Assembly: GCA_026545225.1 (NCBI GenBank) | Contig: CM048848.1 | Coordinates: forward strand, 22,050,806 to 22,114,805 | Reading direction: 5' to 3' | From: Cornus controversa | Taxonomy: Eukaryota > Streptophyta > Magnoliopsida > Cornales > Cornaceae | DNA: 64,000 nt | In this document: piece by piece, positions 1-11,660 of the stretch | How the letters are laid out: each line of letters begins with the position of its first letter | Position numbering within the stretch: position 1 is the stretch's first letter | Position numbers and translations under genes: made by a program | Notes under the pieces: model-generated | What the model was told of the DNA's origin: nothing | The model's input: only the letters and a program-made list of their open reading frames with translations | The model's database searches: none

Positions 1-236
1 GTACCACAATTGCCACAATTTAATCTTGGGTCAAAACAATAGTTAACCATAGAGTATCGACGCTCAAACTTATGTATGCACATTGAGGACAATGTTGAAC
101 AAACATGCTGATAATATATTAATACCAAGTGCATATAGAAATTGAGTATGAAAAACAATAGACTAAAATGTACAAAAGATGGAAAAATATGTTGAGCAAG
201 AATTTGATTTTATTTAGTAGTATATCCAAACTACAC
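1..236. other. 3' flank of the receptor kinase gene
   Basis: AT-rich sequence downstream of the kinase stop codon, with no ORF. It presumably holds the 3' UTR and polyadenylation region of the minus-strand gene. At 80-95 it contains the hairpin ACATTGAGGACAATGT, which also occurs (on the other strand) in the 3' regions of Athila-like elements A and D in this window. It may be a small Athila relic next to the gene. Confidence 0.4.
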
Positions 237-3200
237 TTAGTAACTAGCATTCCCTAGTGAGTGTAACTGACCTGGATGGTTCGACGAAGGTGCTGTTAGG
301 GTTGACAACTGCTGAGCGACAAAGTGCATAGTCGGCCTAGATTGTGGATTAACATTTAAACATGCAATGGCCAACTTTATAATTGATATCAACACATTTT
401 CACCTTCAGTTAATGGAGCTGAAAGGCGATTGTCCAACACATCTTTTAGCATTATGTTCTGATTGCTAGATGGAGATGATAGTGAGGTGATGAAATTGCG
501 TGGATGATTTCCTTTGATCACTTCGAGTGTTAACACCCCAAAGCTATACACATCGCACTTTTCAGTTACCTTCATTGTGAAAGCAAGCTCTGCAAACAAA
601 AAGTAAAATATAATCATGTATAATTGATAACTATATATGTCAAATTAGTTGGGACAACATAAATCTACATTTACCTGGTGCTATATATCCGTATGTCCCT
701 GCAAGTCTGCTCCAATTTGAGGAGTCTAGCCTCAGAAGCTTAGCAGTGCCAAAATCTGAAACATGAGCCTCATACTCGGGGTCCAGCAAAATATTGTTGC
801 TTGATAGGTCCCTATGTACAATTGGTGGTGAGCAATCATGGTGCATGTAAGATACAGCATGAGCCACTCCCTTAATGATATTCACCCTCTTGGGCCAATC
901 CAAATTTTTAGCCTCTTCGTCTCTACTCAGGATCATGGCCAAGCTACCTCTTTCAAGGTACTCATATACCAAAAATGAGTGTCGAACATGTGAACAAAAA
1001 CCATAAAACTTTACAATGTTCCTATGTCGTACTTCTGTCAATGCCCTTACCTCGTTGAGAAACTCTTTACGATCTGTTGTCTCAGATAATGGGTGAAGTT
1101 TCTTCACAGCCACTACATTGTCTGGTGGCAACTTTGCTTTGTAGACAGTTCCGTATCCTCCTTTTCCAATGCAATACGAGGCATCAAAATCATTGGTGGC
1201 TTTTAATATTTCATCATACACGGCTCGTCCATCAAAATTGGAAATGGAAAAAAAATTGTTCTCATCATGGAAATCGCTTTGTTCAATTGCTGTTTTACCT
1301 TTTCTTCTTTCAAACATGATGAGGAGTCCAATGAATGCACCAAGAAGTAACAATGCTCCCAGCGAAGGTAATACGATTATAAGAATTGGAATGAGTTTGT
1401 GGCTTTCCTTCACAATGTGTTGGGCATCTTTGCAAGGTTTTAATCCTGTAACATTGCCACACAAGCCGTTGTTCCCTTGTAATTCCTTTATGGTAGCATT
1501 TCTAAAGGCTTCGTTGTTGGGAATGGGACCTCGAAACCTATTGTAGGATATGTCAATATACATCAAGCCATGCATTTCTTCAAAAGCCTCTGGAAGGAAA
1601 CCAGAGAGGTTATTGTGGGACAAATTTAGGTCCAACAAATTTTGCAGATTTTTAATTTGCGACGATATTTCTCCCCTGAGGAAATTATGACTCAAATCAA
1701 GCCTGGACAGTTGAGCTAACTTAAATATCTCTGGTGGGATTTTTTGACTAAAACGGTTGTAGCTCAAGTTCAAGTAATGTAGCTGCAAGAATTTTTCTAG
1801 ATTTCCCAGTATTGACCCACTCAATCTATTTTTGGACAAGTCAAGATACTCAACTAGTGATCTGAGTTCTCTAGGTATACCACCAGAAAGTTGATTATCT
1901 TTCAAAACAAGAGTTAGCAAATCCAACTTCCCTAGTTCCTTCGGAATATCCCCAACTAATTGATTCGAAGAAAGATCAATTAGGTGAAGTTGAGATAAAT
2001 TTCCGAACTCTGGTGGTATTCGTCCAGTGAGATTGTTCCTTGCCATCTTTAGGTAAGTTAATTGTGGGCTCAGTCCCCATCTATAAGAGATTTCACCAAA
2101 AAAATTGTTGTCACTTAAATCCATGAATTGAATATTTGGATAGACACCAAAAACTTCAGACACATCTCCAGTAAGCTGGTTTCCATCGAGGAGCATTCTG
2201 GTTAAGCTAGAACAGTTTCTCAAGCTTTTGGTGATAACACCGGTAAGCTTGTTATTGTTTACAGTGAAGTTTTTTAGTTTTCCGCCGTGGCAAATATTTT
2301 CTGGCAAATTGCCTGAAAATTGATTGTTGGCCATTTCCAGTTCGACCAAATTCTCCAGACTCCCAATTTCTTGTGGAATGGGACCTGAGAGTTGGTTGTC
2401 GCGGAGGAACAAGAACTCCAAGTTGGTCAAATAACCAAAAGAAGCAGGAACAGAACCATTGAGTTGATTCTGACTCAATTCTAGATCATTGAGAGACTTT
2501 AACTTTCCTAATTCTTTCGGAATGGGACCAGAGAGTTGATTGTCAAACAGAAGTAGTTGAGTTAGGCAGCTTAGATCACCTAATGATGCTGGGATTGAAC
2601 CAGAAAGATTGTTTTTAAAAAGGACCAGACTCTCAAGTGATTTCAGGTTTCCTATCTCTGGGGGAATGGGATGAGAGAGCTGATTTTTGAATAGGGACAA
2701 GAAGGTTAGGTTATTCAAGTTCTTGAAAGTGGAAGGGATGGGACCTGTGAGAAGGTTGGTATCCATGTCAAGCTCGACAAGATTGAAGAGATTTCCCAGT
2801 TCAGGAGGAATGAAACCAGAGAGTTTGTTTTCATAGAGATACAAACAAGTCAAGTTGCTCAAACTGCCCAAAGAAGCTGGAATGGGACCATCAAGATTGT
2901 TAGTGTACAAAGCAAGATCATAAAGAGACTTTAGCTGGCCTATTTCTTTAGGAATTGAGCCATTTAACTGATTGTCGAACAGGTGGAGGACCTGAAGATT
3001 TGTTAGCAGGCCGACTTGTGGTGGGATTATTCCGGAAAACTGATTGCCGGAAAAATCAAGATAGATTAGTTTCAAGAGCTTACCAACTTGAGGTGGGACG
3101 GTACCATAAAAACCATTCACGCTGAGTTGAATACATGCAAGATTAGGGAGAGACGAGAATGGAAAATCATAGAGCGTACCTTTTGCACTTGAATTTGTGA

Positions 3201-3486
3201 TGTTCAGTGTCGTGACACTTCCACCAATATTGCAACAAACTCCGGACCAAGTGCATGGGATGGCACTTGTTTTTTGATGGCTTGAAGAACCAGTAGAATT
3301 ATAAGGAAAAATCCACGAAGTTAGCAGAGAATTGTTTTGGAATTGAAGGTTGGCTTTCCATTTGAGGAGAGCATTAGCTTCTTGAACTGAAGCAGATGCT
3401 AAATTGGGTGAAAACAACAACATATCAAACAGGACTATGCAAAGAAATGAGAGGACCTTCTCTGAGGTTGAAGGTTTGCTTTCCAT
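237..3486 (-). CDS. LRR receptor-like serine/threonine kinase, MIK2-like, two exons
   Basis: Exons are 3486-675 and 589-237, giving 1055 codons including TAA (1054 aa). The predicted protein is a plasma-membrane receptor kinase. It has a signal peptide (about 1-33), an N-terminal LRR cap with a Cys pair near residue 78, roughly 22-23 LRRs of 24 residues (about 95-660) and a juxtamembrane Cys pair near 674. One transmembrane helix (about 697-723) precedes an intracellular kinase from about 765. Visible kinase residues are the glycine loop GKGGYG, Lys795 in VAVKK, HRD with Asp893 (RD type), DFG, and the APE motif completed across the splice junction. The LRR sequence and phase-1 intron resemble the MDIS1-interacting receptor kinase 2 group; this is family knowledge, not a search. 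No frameshift or internal stop was seen. The ligand is unknown; members of the group act in cell-wall, peptide or pathogen sensing. Confidence 0.93.
590..674 (-). other. Intron of the receptor kinase gene (85 bp)
   Basis: The minus strand shows donor CCAG/GTAAAT and acceptor TTTGTTTGCAG/AGCTTG. Splicing splits a GAG codon (phase 1) and restores APE followed by LAFTMKVTEKCDVYSFGV, the usual subdomain VIII-IX sequence. Reading through instead gives a short unrelated tail and a stop. Confidence 0.93.
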
Positions 3487-3600
3487 GGTTTATGTTCGAT
3501 GTGTAATAATGCTGGTTTAAAGCTCTAATTTATATACATTTTATTCTACCGGTCACATACTATTTTTGCCATAACTACAATACCCCATTGATTGAAAGTC
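3487..3600 (-). promoter_or_regulatory. Proximal promoter / 5' UTR of the receptor kinase gene
   Basis: A TATA-like TATATAAATT reads on the minus strand at about 3527-3536, some 40-50 bp upstream of the ATG at 3486. That implies a very short 5' UTR, or a start site upstream of this box. No other element was identified. Confidence 0.45.
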
Positions 3601-3671
3601 AACAACACCGGCCCGTTATTTTAATTGGGACTCACTCACTCATGAGAGAAAAAAGAGTCGATAGAATCTTA

Positions 3672-3835
3672 GGTCTGGTCTTTGTCCCTACAGAGTAAAA
3701 GATCTTGTTGAAAAAAGAGTCGATACCTTGGTCTTTGTCCCCTGCAGAGTAAATGACCTTGTTGAAAAAAAGTCCATAGACGCGGGGGTGTTGGTCTTTG
3801 TCCCTTAAAAAGTAAATGGTTTTGGACTCTTCCTT
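3672..3835. repeat. Three imperfect tandem copies of a 56-62 bp unit upstream of the kinase gene
   Basis: The motif TGGTCTTTGTCCC recurs near 3675, 3729 and 3791. Each time it is followed by an AGAGTAAA/AAAGTAAA block, and in the first two copies also by CTTGTTGAAAAAA. The copies lie about 190-350 bp upstream of the kinase start codon. A small ORF on the minus strand here is a by-product of the repeat. Confidence 0.7.
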
Positions 3836-3989
3836 CTTGTTTTAACCACAGGATTGCGCTTGATCTGATGCTATCTGATGAAAGTAACTTTACAAAAAAC
3901 AGCATTGTTTTTTTTGTGTAAAGACGGTTTTTTAGGAAGGAGTATGCTACACAACTTCTTCCTCCCTTGAGTTCTTCATTGGAGTCATA
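3836..3989. other. Intergenic sequence, nothing recognised
   Basis: Unannotated AT-rich sequence between the tandem repeat and the next dispersed repeat. No ORF or repeat was seen. Confidence 0.3.
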
Positions 3990-4400
3990 TTTCGGGGCGG
4001 ATTCAGAAATTTTTGGGGGCCGATCGAATTAGTAACTTAAAAATAAAACTTTTTTTAAAAAACTTATTCTTGTGAATTTTTTTAACATTAGAATTTTGGA
4101 TGGTAGATCTAAATAAAAATATTAATACATTATTTAGAATATTTCATAAATCAAAAAGTGCATTAAATGAGAAATATAATAGTTACAGGAACTATATTTG
4201 AAATTTTTTAACATTCTTTAAACGTATACTCTAGAAATAAGATGTAAATGGAAAATTAATTTTTTTTATTAATTTTGGGAGGCCATATGCTTAATTCTTG
4301 TTAGAAATATGCAATTAACTATTTATAAGAACCTAAATTATAGGAATTTTACAAAATTTTGGGGGACATGTTCACCTTGGTCCTTGCATAAGTCTGCCCT
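3990..4400. repeat. Probable non-coding dispersed transposon relic
   Basis: AT-rich, non-coding, and bounded by GGGGCGGATTCAG on the left and CTGCCCTAGCC on the right. These ends are only weakly inverted. The left-end motif resembles one at about 40265 inside another insertion in this window. The class is unknown; a degraded MITE or hAT-type element is possible. Confidence 0.3.
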
Positions 4401-5699
4401 AGCCATATCAAAAAACAAATTAAAATGATAAGCAAAGCTTCTTCGAGCTCTTCTTCTATCATACATTGTTTGTTCATGATTTGATTATCTTGGTTTCACC
4501 TATATACTAACAGAGACACAATCACGGTTAAAGCCTACCTTCATATTTTGTGTATGAGCGTTGCGGACTCCATAGTTTTGTTCTTGAATTTTACTCCAAA
4601 AGGCCTCATACCATTTGGAGAAAACACACTACATATAAACAAATCTCCTTCACCATACCCAAGCAATATGGGATTGAGCACCCTTTAGCTTGTAGCCTGC
4701 CAGTGTGGTAGCTCGCCTAGTGTCTCTCACACCCATCCACATCACACCCGCCCATAAGCATCACCACAATCGACCCTCAAATTATGGAAGTGTTTGAATA
4801 TAGTTATATATGGTATATATGCACTCATAGAATGCATAAAGCAGTAACAACCTTTGGTTGCAATGTGTGCGAACAGTGGATATTAAGACATGTAGGTCTT
4901 TAACTTTATGTAAGTTGGAGTTACAATGCTTGTTTTGTGAATGGAATTATATCTATTTGAGTTAGCATAGTAGTTATCTGTTCATTATTTGAGAGTTTTG
5001 AATTGAGTTAATATGAGGGAAAATTGTAGAAAAATAAGGTTAGCCTTCCAAAAATTATGAAAAATTCCAGAACCATATATTTCTGCAGAATGAAGTCAAT
5101 TATATTGAAATAATTAATGTTAGATGAGGTCTTGATGATGAAACCTTAAAATGTATAATGAACACGCTTAAGCATTGAGTTTTGGAAAATGCACTACCCT
5201 TTTGATATGGCCATTTACAGATCGTGCCCTTCTTATGTGGATGTGATCTGGAACCATCTGGGTAAGTAGACGTACAAGTCCAGCAACATGTGTGATGTTT
5301 GATAGACCGGGACTATGTGATGCGCACCACTTGTTGGTTGAGCAAGTCATCTATTCGAAGGGAGATCGGGGATTATGTGAGAGAAATAATATTTAAGTTA
5401 ATCTAGAGGATTAGCTTAATTAAGAATTAGTTTGAGAATAAGGTTTCTATGCAAAAGAGATTGTGAATATGATAATTAACTATAGCTTAATTATCATAAG
5501 AATTTGCGAATTTAAAAATGATTGTTGAATGAGTCTTTATATATATAAGAATATAAGGCAATGTCAATTTGCTGAGGAATGATACTGTTTAACGATTCTC
5601 TTGTTGAGCTTGTGAGCTCACTCCATTTTATTTTTAGGTATGGTGGCACAGTACAGAGAAATGGAGACCATCTACATGTATACCCTATAACTAGTATTT
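4401..5699. other. Unassigned intergenic stretch, possibly older LTR sequence
   Basis: No ORF with recognisable similarity. Because an LTR 3' end is visible at 5901, the right part (from perhaps 4800) may be the body of that LTR. I could not find its start, and I recognise nothing in the left part. Confidence 0.3.
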
Positions 5700-5916
5700 T
5701 TTTATTATATATAATCGATACGCATTACGTGGGATGAGGCTTTGATGTAATTTTTGTATAGATGGTCTAGATGATTATCTTTTGTTTGTAGTAATGTAAA
5801 TATTAGAAGTATTTATGCTATGATGGATGTTGTTTTCAAGTCTCGCTCTAAATTCAAGTACTAGATGAGAGTTGTCGGTATTTAAATTGGAGGGTGTGAC
5901 AGTTTGGTATTAGAGC
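5700..5916 (+). mobile_element. 3' end of a Tekay-type LTR and its primer binding site
   Basis: The LTR appears to end at 5901 in GGTGTGACA, followed by GT and TGGTATTAGAGC at 5905-5916. That is one mismatch from the initiator-Met tRNA primer site TGGTATCAGAGC used by many plant gypsy and copia elements. A decayed gag follows on the same strand. The LTR start was not located. Confidence 0.65.
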
Positions 5917-6059
5917 CTAGGTTACGAGTTACTTGGCTAGCGGAAGTGATATTTAGGATAGGAGAGGTATGATTCACATTGATTATCTTATTTGCTTCCT
6001 TATCATGCTTCAAGTTTAGGTATGATTAACTGTTAGACTAACAATATTGTCATCCTGTA

Positions 6060-6700
6060 TTGAGAAATAGGATGTCTGGAGCAGGTATAAGATGTGGCAG
6101 ACGAGGTGGATGTGGTGGCATTGGTTGTGGAAGAGGCGGCCGTGGAGTGGAATAGATGGATAAGGTAATTCAAATGTCGAACCCCAGATGTGGGACAGGG
6201 TTCTATAGTTAACCTGGTCAAGCAAATAAAGAAATTGGGAGCAGTTGACTTTACCAATGCTACTGATCCACTGGATGTAGAAAAGTGGATAAAGGACATG
6301 GAGAAATACTTTGATATTATGGACTGCACCGAGGTGTGGAAAAGAAGGGTAGAAGTTTTCTGTTTATCTGCAATGCCTATCAGTGGTGGCAATCGGTGAA
6401 TAGGATTGTTGGGGATGTCACACACATGACATGAGATGAGTTTAAGAAACGATTCTACGACAAGTATTTTCCACATGTAGTGAGGGATGGAATGGCAGCT
6501 CAATTGATACACCTTGAGCAAGAAACTATGGCATTGACGGTGAATCAATACGAGTCTAAGTTTGCGGAACTGTCTTGATTTGCTTCTTATATGGTTACAG
6601 ATGGTATTAGAGCTAGAGCTTAGCCTAAGATGTGACGGATGGTGTGGACAAGCCCATGAGGGAGGCGTTAGCATGGATGCTGACTCCTAAGAGGGGGTGA
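6060..6700 (+). pseudogene. Degenerate Ty3/gypsy (Tekay-like) gag
   Basis: Plus-strand relic of a capsid gene lying right after the LTR end and primer site. It begins with a Gly/Arg-rich stretch. At 6190-6399 it shows the gag motif LGAVDFTNATDPLDVEKWI with continuing helical capsid sequence. After a frameshift it shows VNRIVGDVTHMT and FKKRFYDKYFP, then NQYESKFAELS with several stops. It breaks off near 6700 where a different repeat begins. No protease or pol follows, so this is a truncated element. Confidence 0.75.
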
Positions 6701-6702
6701 TT

Positions 6703-6830
6703 GTGACGTCCCATATTTCTCTCCAAATGGTATAAGGCCTTTTAGGGTAAAACCCAAGAACAAAACTGTGTGGGCTAGGCCCAAAGAGAACAATATCATA
6801 CCATGTGGTGGAGCGGGTCATTATAGGTGT
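6703..6830 (+). repeat. TRIM / solo-LTR-like fragment
   Basis: The stretch contains TGTGACGTCCCATAT, then AAGGCCTTTTAGGGTAAAAC, GGGCTAGGCCCAAAG, GACAATATC-like sequence and TGGTGGAGCGGG. This succession is a pattern I associate with small LTRs widespread in plants. It directly abuts the truncated gag. Recognition is from memory, without a search. Confidence 0.4.
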
Positions 6831-7724
6831 TGATGCAGAAATTCTCATGATCTGGTTCGGTGCTTCATTCTTGCAAAACAAAGGAGATGTGACCATTTTA
6901 GCGGGTTATATGTCGTGTATATTTCAATGATTAAGTTAGTACTTGTAATCGTTTAAGCAGAAATTAATTATGTAATTAATATTTACGTCCCTTTTAATAT
7001 GCCCCTGACTCTCCTTTTTATCTGAGAGAATATTTAATAGTTGTATGATAGAAGAAGATCCTTTTAGTTACCTGCTCCAATTCAACTAGGAGAGATAGTT
7101 AGAGATAAAGTAGTTATCCTTATCCTTCAAATGTATCATATTTCAACCATTTAACTCTTTACCCATTGGAGTTTCCGTCAGTCTACATTTCCCATATCAG
7201 CTGGTAAACTATAGAAGTATAGTCAGTAAACTAAAACTAGCAAAGCAGTTGGTTCACAAGTTTTTTGTGGTAGTAATATTAGTGGTTTGTTAAATATCTA
7301 AGATCCTTTCATTGAGATGTGAGAGCGTGTATTATGCATGGTTTTGTTCTATATATTTAGCTTTTAGTCGAACTAATATGTGTCCAATGTATGCCACTAT
7401 GTTATGTAATTCAATTTTCTTTTTCTTTTTAATTCTTATGTAGAGATCGAGTTGTGATAAGAAATTGGTAAATGATTCATCCAAATAGCCCTATCATTTA
7501 TGAATATTGAGTCGCTTTCTTAATTAATTCAATGGCCCAAAGTAAATGTCTTTACATTGATCATTAACTCTTTATTTTTCTTTTATTATTTTTTACCTTA
7601 ACAAATAACACACACCCACTTGCCTCTATGAAAACTTGGACTATCAACCTTCAACTTTAAAAGATGAGTTGGTACCATTAAACTAAATCCTTTGGTAGTA
7701 TTGGTCTTGACTTTACTTAGGGAT
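6831..7724. other. Unassigned AT-rich intergenic sequence
   Basis: Nothing recognisable: no ORF above background, no tandem repeat and no terminal repeats. Confidence 0.3.
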
Positions 7725-7850
7725 GACAACGGGAAGGTTTGGGGTGGGGGCCCCATCCCCATCCAAAACTTTTTAGCAATGGGGCAAGTTTGGGACGGCC
7801 CCTTCCCCGTCCCTATTTAAGTTCCATGCCTTGCCCTGTTTAAACTCTCA
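7725..7850. repeat. G/C-run-rich short dispersed repeat
   Basis: Runs such as GGGGTGGGGGCCCCATCCCC and CCCCTTCCCCGTCCC sit in otherwise AT-rich DNA, preceded by TTAGGGATGACAACGGG. Similar short repeats beginning with GGGATGGCAACGGGG are common in plant genomes. The class is not determined. Confidence 0.35.
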
Positions 7851-8039
7851 CTCATTTTTTTTTCTTAATTTTTCCACTCAAATTTTAAAAAGTCATATTT
7901 AAGAATATAAATGAAATAAATATTCTTTAAAACCAAATGAACCAAATAACACTGACAAGTTTGAAAATTTCCAATAAAAAAAGTAAACTATCCAAATTAC
8001 ATTCTTCCAATGATTTGAATAATGGTGATATATAAGGAT

Positions 8040-8414
8040 AGTTTGAAGAAGCACAAGGACTGCAAGCATGAGCACTCTTCCTCTTTTACCAGAGCAAGTG
8101 GCCCTAGAGAGAAACTTGAAAAGCACGATTGCATGGAAGCTCATCGGGTGAAGCTCGCAAAGCTCTCTGAAGATATCGATTTCAACACCTGAGAAAAAGA
8201 GCATTATGAGATATTAATAGTGGAAAGGGATGAACAAGTCCAGATGCAAGTGAGTCCTGACAATCCTTCTAAAGAAGATAAGGATGACAAGATGAGAAAG
8301 TGGAAAAAGAAGCCTGAACATGTTGTCCGGGGTAAAATACGAGAATTACCCAAAGGCCTACTAGAACGATCTCACACTTTGATTATACACTCAATCTACA
8401 AATCCTATGTGTAG
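8040..8414 (+). pseudogene. Unrecognised coding relic, charged and Lys-rich
   Basis: The frame from about 8040 reads a charged peptide (KHDCMEAHRVKLAKLSEDID), passes one stop, then continues in the open frame 8220-8414 with SPDNPSKEDKDDKMRKWKKK. Composition and continuity across the stop suggest an exon fragment of a real gene, perhaps captured by a transposon, rather than noncoding DNA. I cannot name the family. It ends exactly where a TGTAGACACCCC-type LTR start appears. Confidence 0.35.
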
Positions 8415-9480
8415 ACACCCCCTTTTAGCACCTCCCTTAAAATAAAAAACTCCGGTCCCCAAGTCCAGTTTCACGAGAACTGCATCATCGTGTTAGTTTG
8501 TGGGCCTACCAACTAGACAAAACTAGGCCATCAAATCGGTAATCAGACTTCCCCATCACATTCAGCATGTCCCTAAACCATAGTATCACCTAAAGATCAC
8601 ATCAGATTGCGTTCTTGATCACTCGACATTTATAGGGACAAAATTATAATTTTGTACCTATAGCGATCTAATCATCTGTTCGATGAACGGGCATCACCAT
8701 CATGTCCCACACATCAAAAAACCCTAAAAACACTTGGGCCCGCATTGGATCACAGCCCTGGTCGCCCAGATCGTCACAAGGGAAAAAGTATAATTTTACA
8801 CCCGGGACCAGCCCAATTGTCCAATTGCTATTCGGATATCACAATCATGTCCGGTGCACTCAAAAACTTTAGAATCACTCATAATCACAACCCACTATAG
8901 GTAAGATCATCAAACCATCGAACACACAACTTTCCAATTTCACACCGGGGCAAAATATACCATCCGATCAAAAATTAGACTTTGCCATCGCATCTAGAAT
9001 GCCCAAAAATCTAAAGTAGACTTTAGATTGGAAACGAGGCTCAAATCGGAGGTTCGGTCAATGAGGGTCAAATGCAAAAGGGTAAAATGATTATTTTCAA
9101 AATTCGCAACACATCCCCACTTCGGATGTCTATAAATAAGAGCTCATTTCACCTCATTTGGGGGGAAGAATTCCTTATAATGTTATAATGCCTCAATAGA
9201 TACTCAAAATCTCTCTTTAGACTTTCTCTTTGTGGAAATATCTCACTTTCTCTCTCTCTACCCATATAGAGAGAAGCCTCTCCCATACACCTCTAGCCTC
9301 CATTTCCATTCGAGATCAAGTTCAAGACATCTCCTACACACTTGAAGAAAAAGGTATTCAAGAAAACAAGCCTCCAAAGAGGCATTCCAAGGGTCTTCAC
9401 TAATATTTTACTTCTACTCCTATTTTTTTTTATATCTTGTCGTTACTATATTATCTTGTATAGTCCATCTTAAACCTTTG
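8410..9480 (+). mobile_element. Putative LTR (U3-TATA-R) of an old, tandem-repeat-rich element
   Basis: The stretch starts TGTAGACACCCC, a beginning I associate with Tat/Ogre-type LTRs. A clear TATA-like TCTATAAATAAG lies at about 9130, followed by a CT-rich leader-like region. Long tandem arrays follow downstream. No second LTR or coding domain of this element was identified, so class and extent are tentative. Confidence 0.4.
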
Positions 9481-9924
9481 TCACCTTTCCCACATTATTT
9501 TAATGGGATATACAGATGCAACGTAACCATTAATCCTTATTTGTTGGATATTCGGGGTGGTGGCAAGTCTCTTAGCCACCCTACATCCAATTAGATTCCG
9601 GTTAGGAATTTTGGTTCTTTTCCACCCGTGCATTTTATTTTTGATGATGTGTGCATTCATCCTATATTCTCTACACATTTTTGTACACACACTCACTTTC
9701 AAAAACAACTACATGCATGTCCATTGTAATGGCCTAGCCTCCTTGCTATACCATTGTAATGCCAAAATTTTCTCATGTAATAGATGATTCACGTAGGGTC
9801 TCTACGACCCTTTGAATGGTAATCATTGTCTTCCAGCATATGGGTGACTAGTTCAAGTTTGGGATCATCACCATTTCCAAAACATTCACATTCCATGCAT
9901 TTCTACGATCTCCAAAACTCCATT
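9481..9924. other. Non-coding part of the tandem-repeat host element
   Basis: Joins the putative LTR to the first tandem array. Two short opposing ORFs overlap here without recognisable similarity. Confidence 0.3.
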
Positions 9925-10170
9925 TTCTAAGCTGTTATGTCGTCGAAATTAGATCATGTCTTAGTCTCTTTGTTACCACACCCAAAACACATTTTCCCAA
10001 GCAATTATGTCACCAAAATTAGGTCATGACTAGGCTCTTCTAGGACCTTATCCAAAACACACTTTTCCAAGCTGTTATTCTGCCAAAATTAGGTCACGCA
10101 TTAGACTTTTCCTGGTCGACCTTTGAAATGCACTTTTCCAAGCCATTATGCCATCGAAATTGAGTTATGA
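9925..10170 (+). repeat. Tandem array 1, about 70-85 bp unit, four copies
   Basis: Each copy contains CCAAGC followed by a TTATG/TTATTC element, a CCAAAATTAGGTCA-like block, and a CACTTTTCCAA-like block. The copies are strongly diverged. Confidence 0.65.
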
Positions 10171-11660
10171 CCCCAAAACTTTTCAAAACACCCATTTCAA
10201 AATATTTTCATCTCAAATGCTCCACTTTCAACCCGAAACTCTTGATTTTCATTCTAACACTCTTTTTACATCAAATCACATTTTCCACTCCAAAATTCAC
10301 ATTTTCAATTCAAATACTCCATTTTCAACCCAAAACTCTCGATTTTCATTCCAACACTCTTTTTTTATTTTATCAAAACACATTTTCACTCCAAAAGTTA
10401 CATTTGCATATCAAACACCCTACATTCAATCTGAAACTCTCAACTGTCTTTCCAATGACATTTTCAATTCGAAATGTCATGTTCATCCCCAACACTCATT
10501 TTCAAATTTCAAATACTCCATTTTTCTTTCAGTTCACATTTCTAACCTCGAAACCTACTTCATCTAAAGTGGTCATTTTCAATATCAATTTTCAAATACG
10601 CTTTCCAAATCCATTTTCAAAACACATTTCAATCTCAAAACCTACTTTCTCCAAAGTGGATATCTACAATCCTAACTCATTGCATACACTTTTCAAGCCC
10701 ATTTACAACTCTCATTTTCAATCTCAAAATCCACTTTCTCCAAAGTGGATGTTTTCAACCCCAAATCTTCGCATATACTTTTAAGTCATCTACAACTCAA
10801 GTTTTCAATCTCGAAACTCACTTTCTCCAAAGTGGATATTTTCAACCCAAATCTTTGCATGCATTTTTCAAGTCTATTTACAGCTCTTGTTTTCAATCAC
10901 AAAATCCACCTTCTCCAAAGTTGATATTTTCAACTCAAATCTTCACATGCATTCTTCAAGTCTATTTTCAATCCTCAAAACTCACTTTATTCAACGTGGA
11001 TATTTATAATCCAAAATTTGCACACACATATTCCAAAAACATTTTCAATACACATTTTAAAATCCGCTTTCTCCAAAGTTGACATTTTAAATCACAAGTT
11101 TTCACACATATTTTCCAAATACTCCACTTTCATTCCAATACACATTTTCAACCCCACTTTATTTAAATTGGAAATTTTCAACTTCGATTTTCAATCTCAA
11201 AGTTCAAATATGTTTTTAAACTCCATCCCAAATACATTTTCAAAACATATTTTCAATCTCAAAGTCCATTTTCTCCAAAGTGGATATTTTCAACTCAAAT
11301 CTTCACATATACTCTTCAAATCCATTATCAATCCTCAAAACCCACTTTATTCAAAATGGATATTTTTAATCCCAAATTTGCACACACATCTTCAAAAACC
11401 ATTTTTAATACATGTTTTAAAACCCACTTTCTCCAAAGTGGAAATTTTCAACCTCAAGTCTTCACACATATTTTCCAAATGCTCGACTTTCATTCTAATA
11501 CACAATTTCAACCCCAAAACCCACTTTATTCAAAGTAAGAAATTTTAACTCTGATTTTCAATCTCAAAGTTCAAATATGTTTTGAAACTCCATCCCAAAT
11601 AAATTTTCAAAATATACTTTCTCAAAACACACCAATGTTCAAAATTCAAAACCTACACTC
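10171..11660 (+). repeat. Tandem array 2, about 80-90 bp unit with a 360-bp higher-order repeat
   Basis: The core CTTTCTCCAAAGTGGATATT recurs about a dozen times, alternating with variants CTTTATTCAA and linked by CATTTTCAA-rich sequence. A larger period is visible: the block holding ATCCTCAAAA at 10971-10980 recurs at 11331-11340, an offset of exactly 360. The neighbouring TTCAAATATGTTTT block recurs at nearly the same offset. Long open frames here (for example 10167-10784) follow from the repeat and are not genes. Confidence 0.8.

Noticed and set aside
1077-1546. Plus-strand ORFs of 80 and 125 codons
   Set aside because: Antisense shadows of the receptor kinase coding sequence.
10148-11548. 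Overlapping plus-strand open frames of 139-205 codons
   Set aside because: They lie wholly in tandem array 2. Frame length and composition (Phe, Ser, Pro) follow from the repeated unit, and all frames behave alike.
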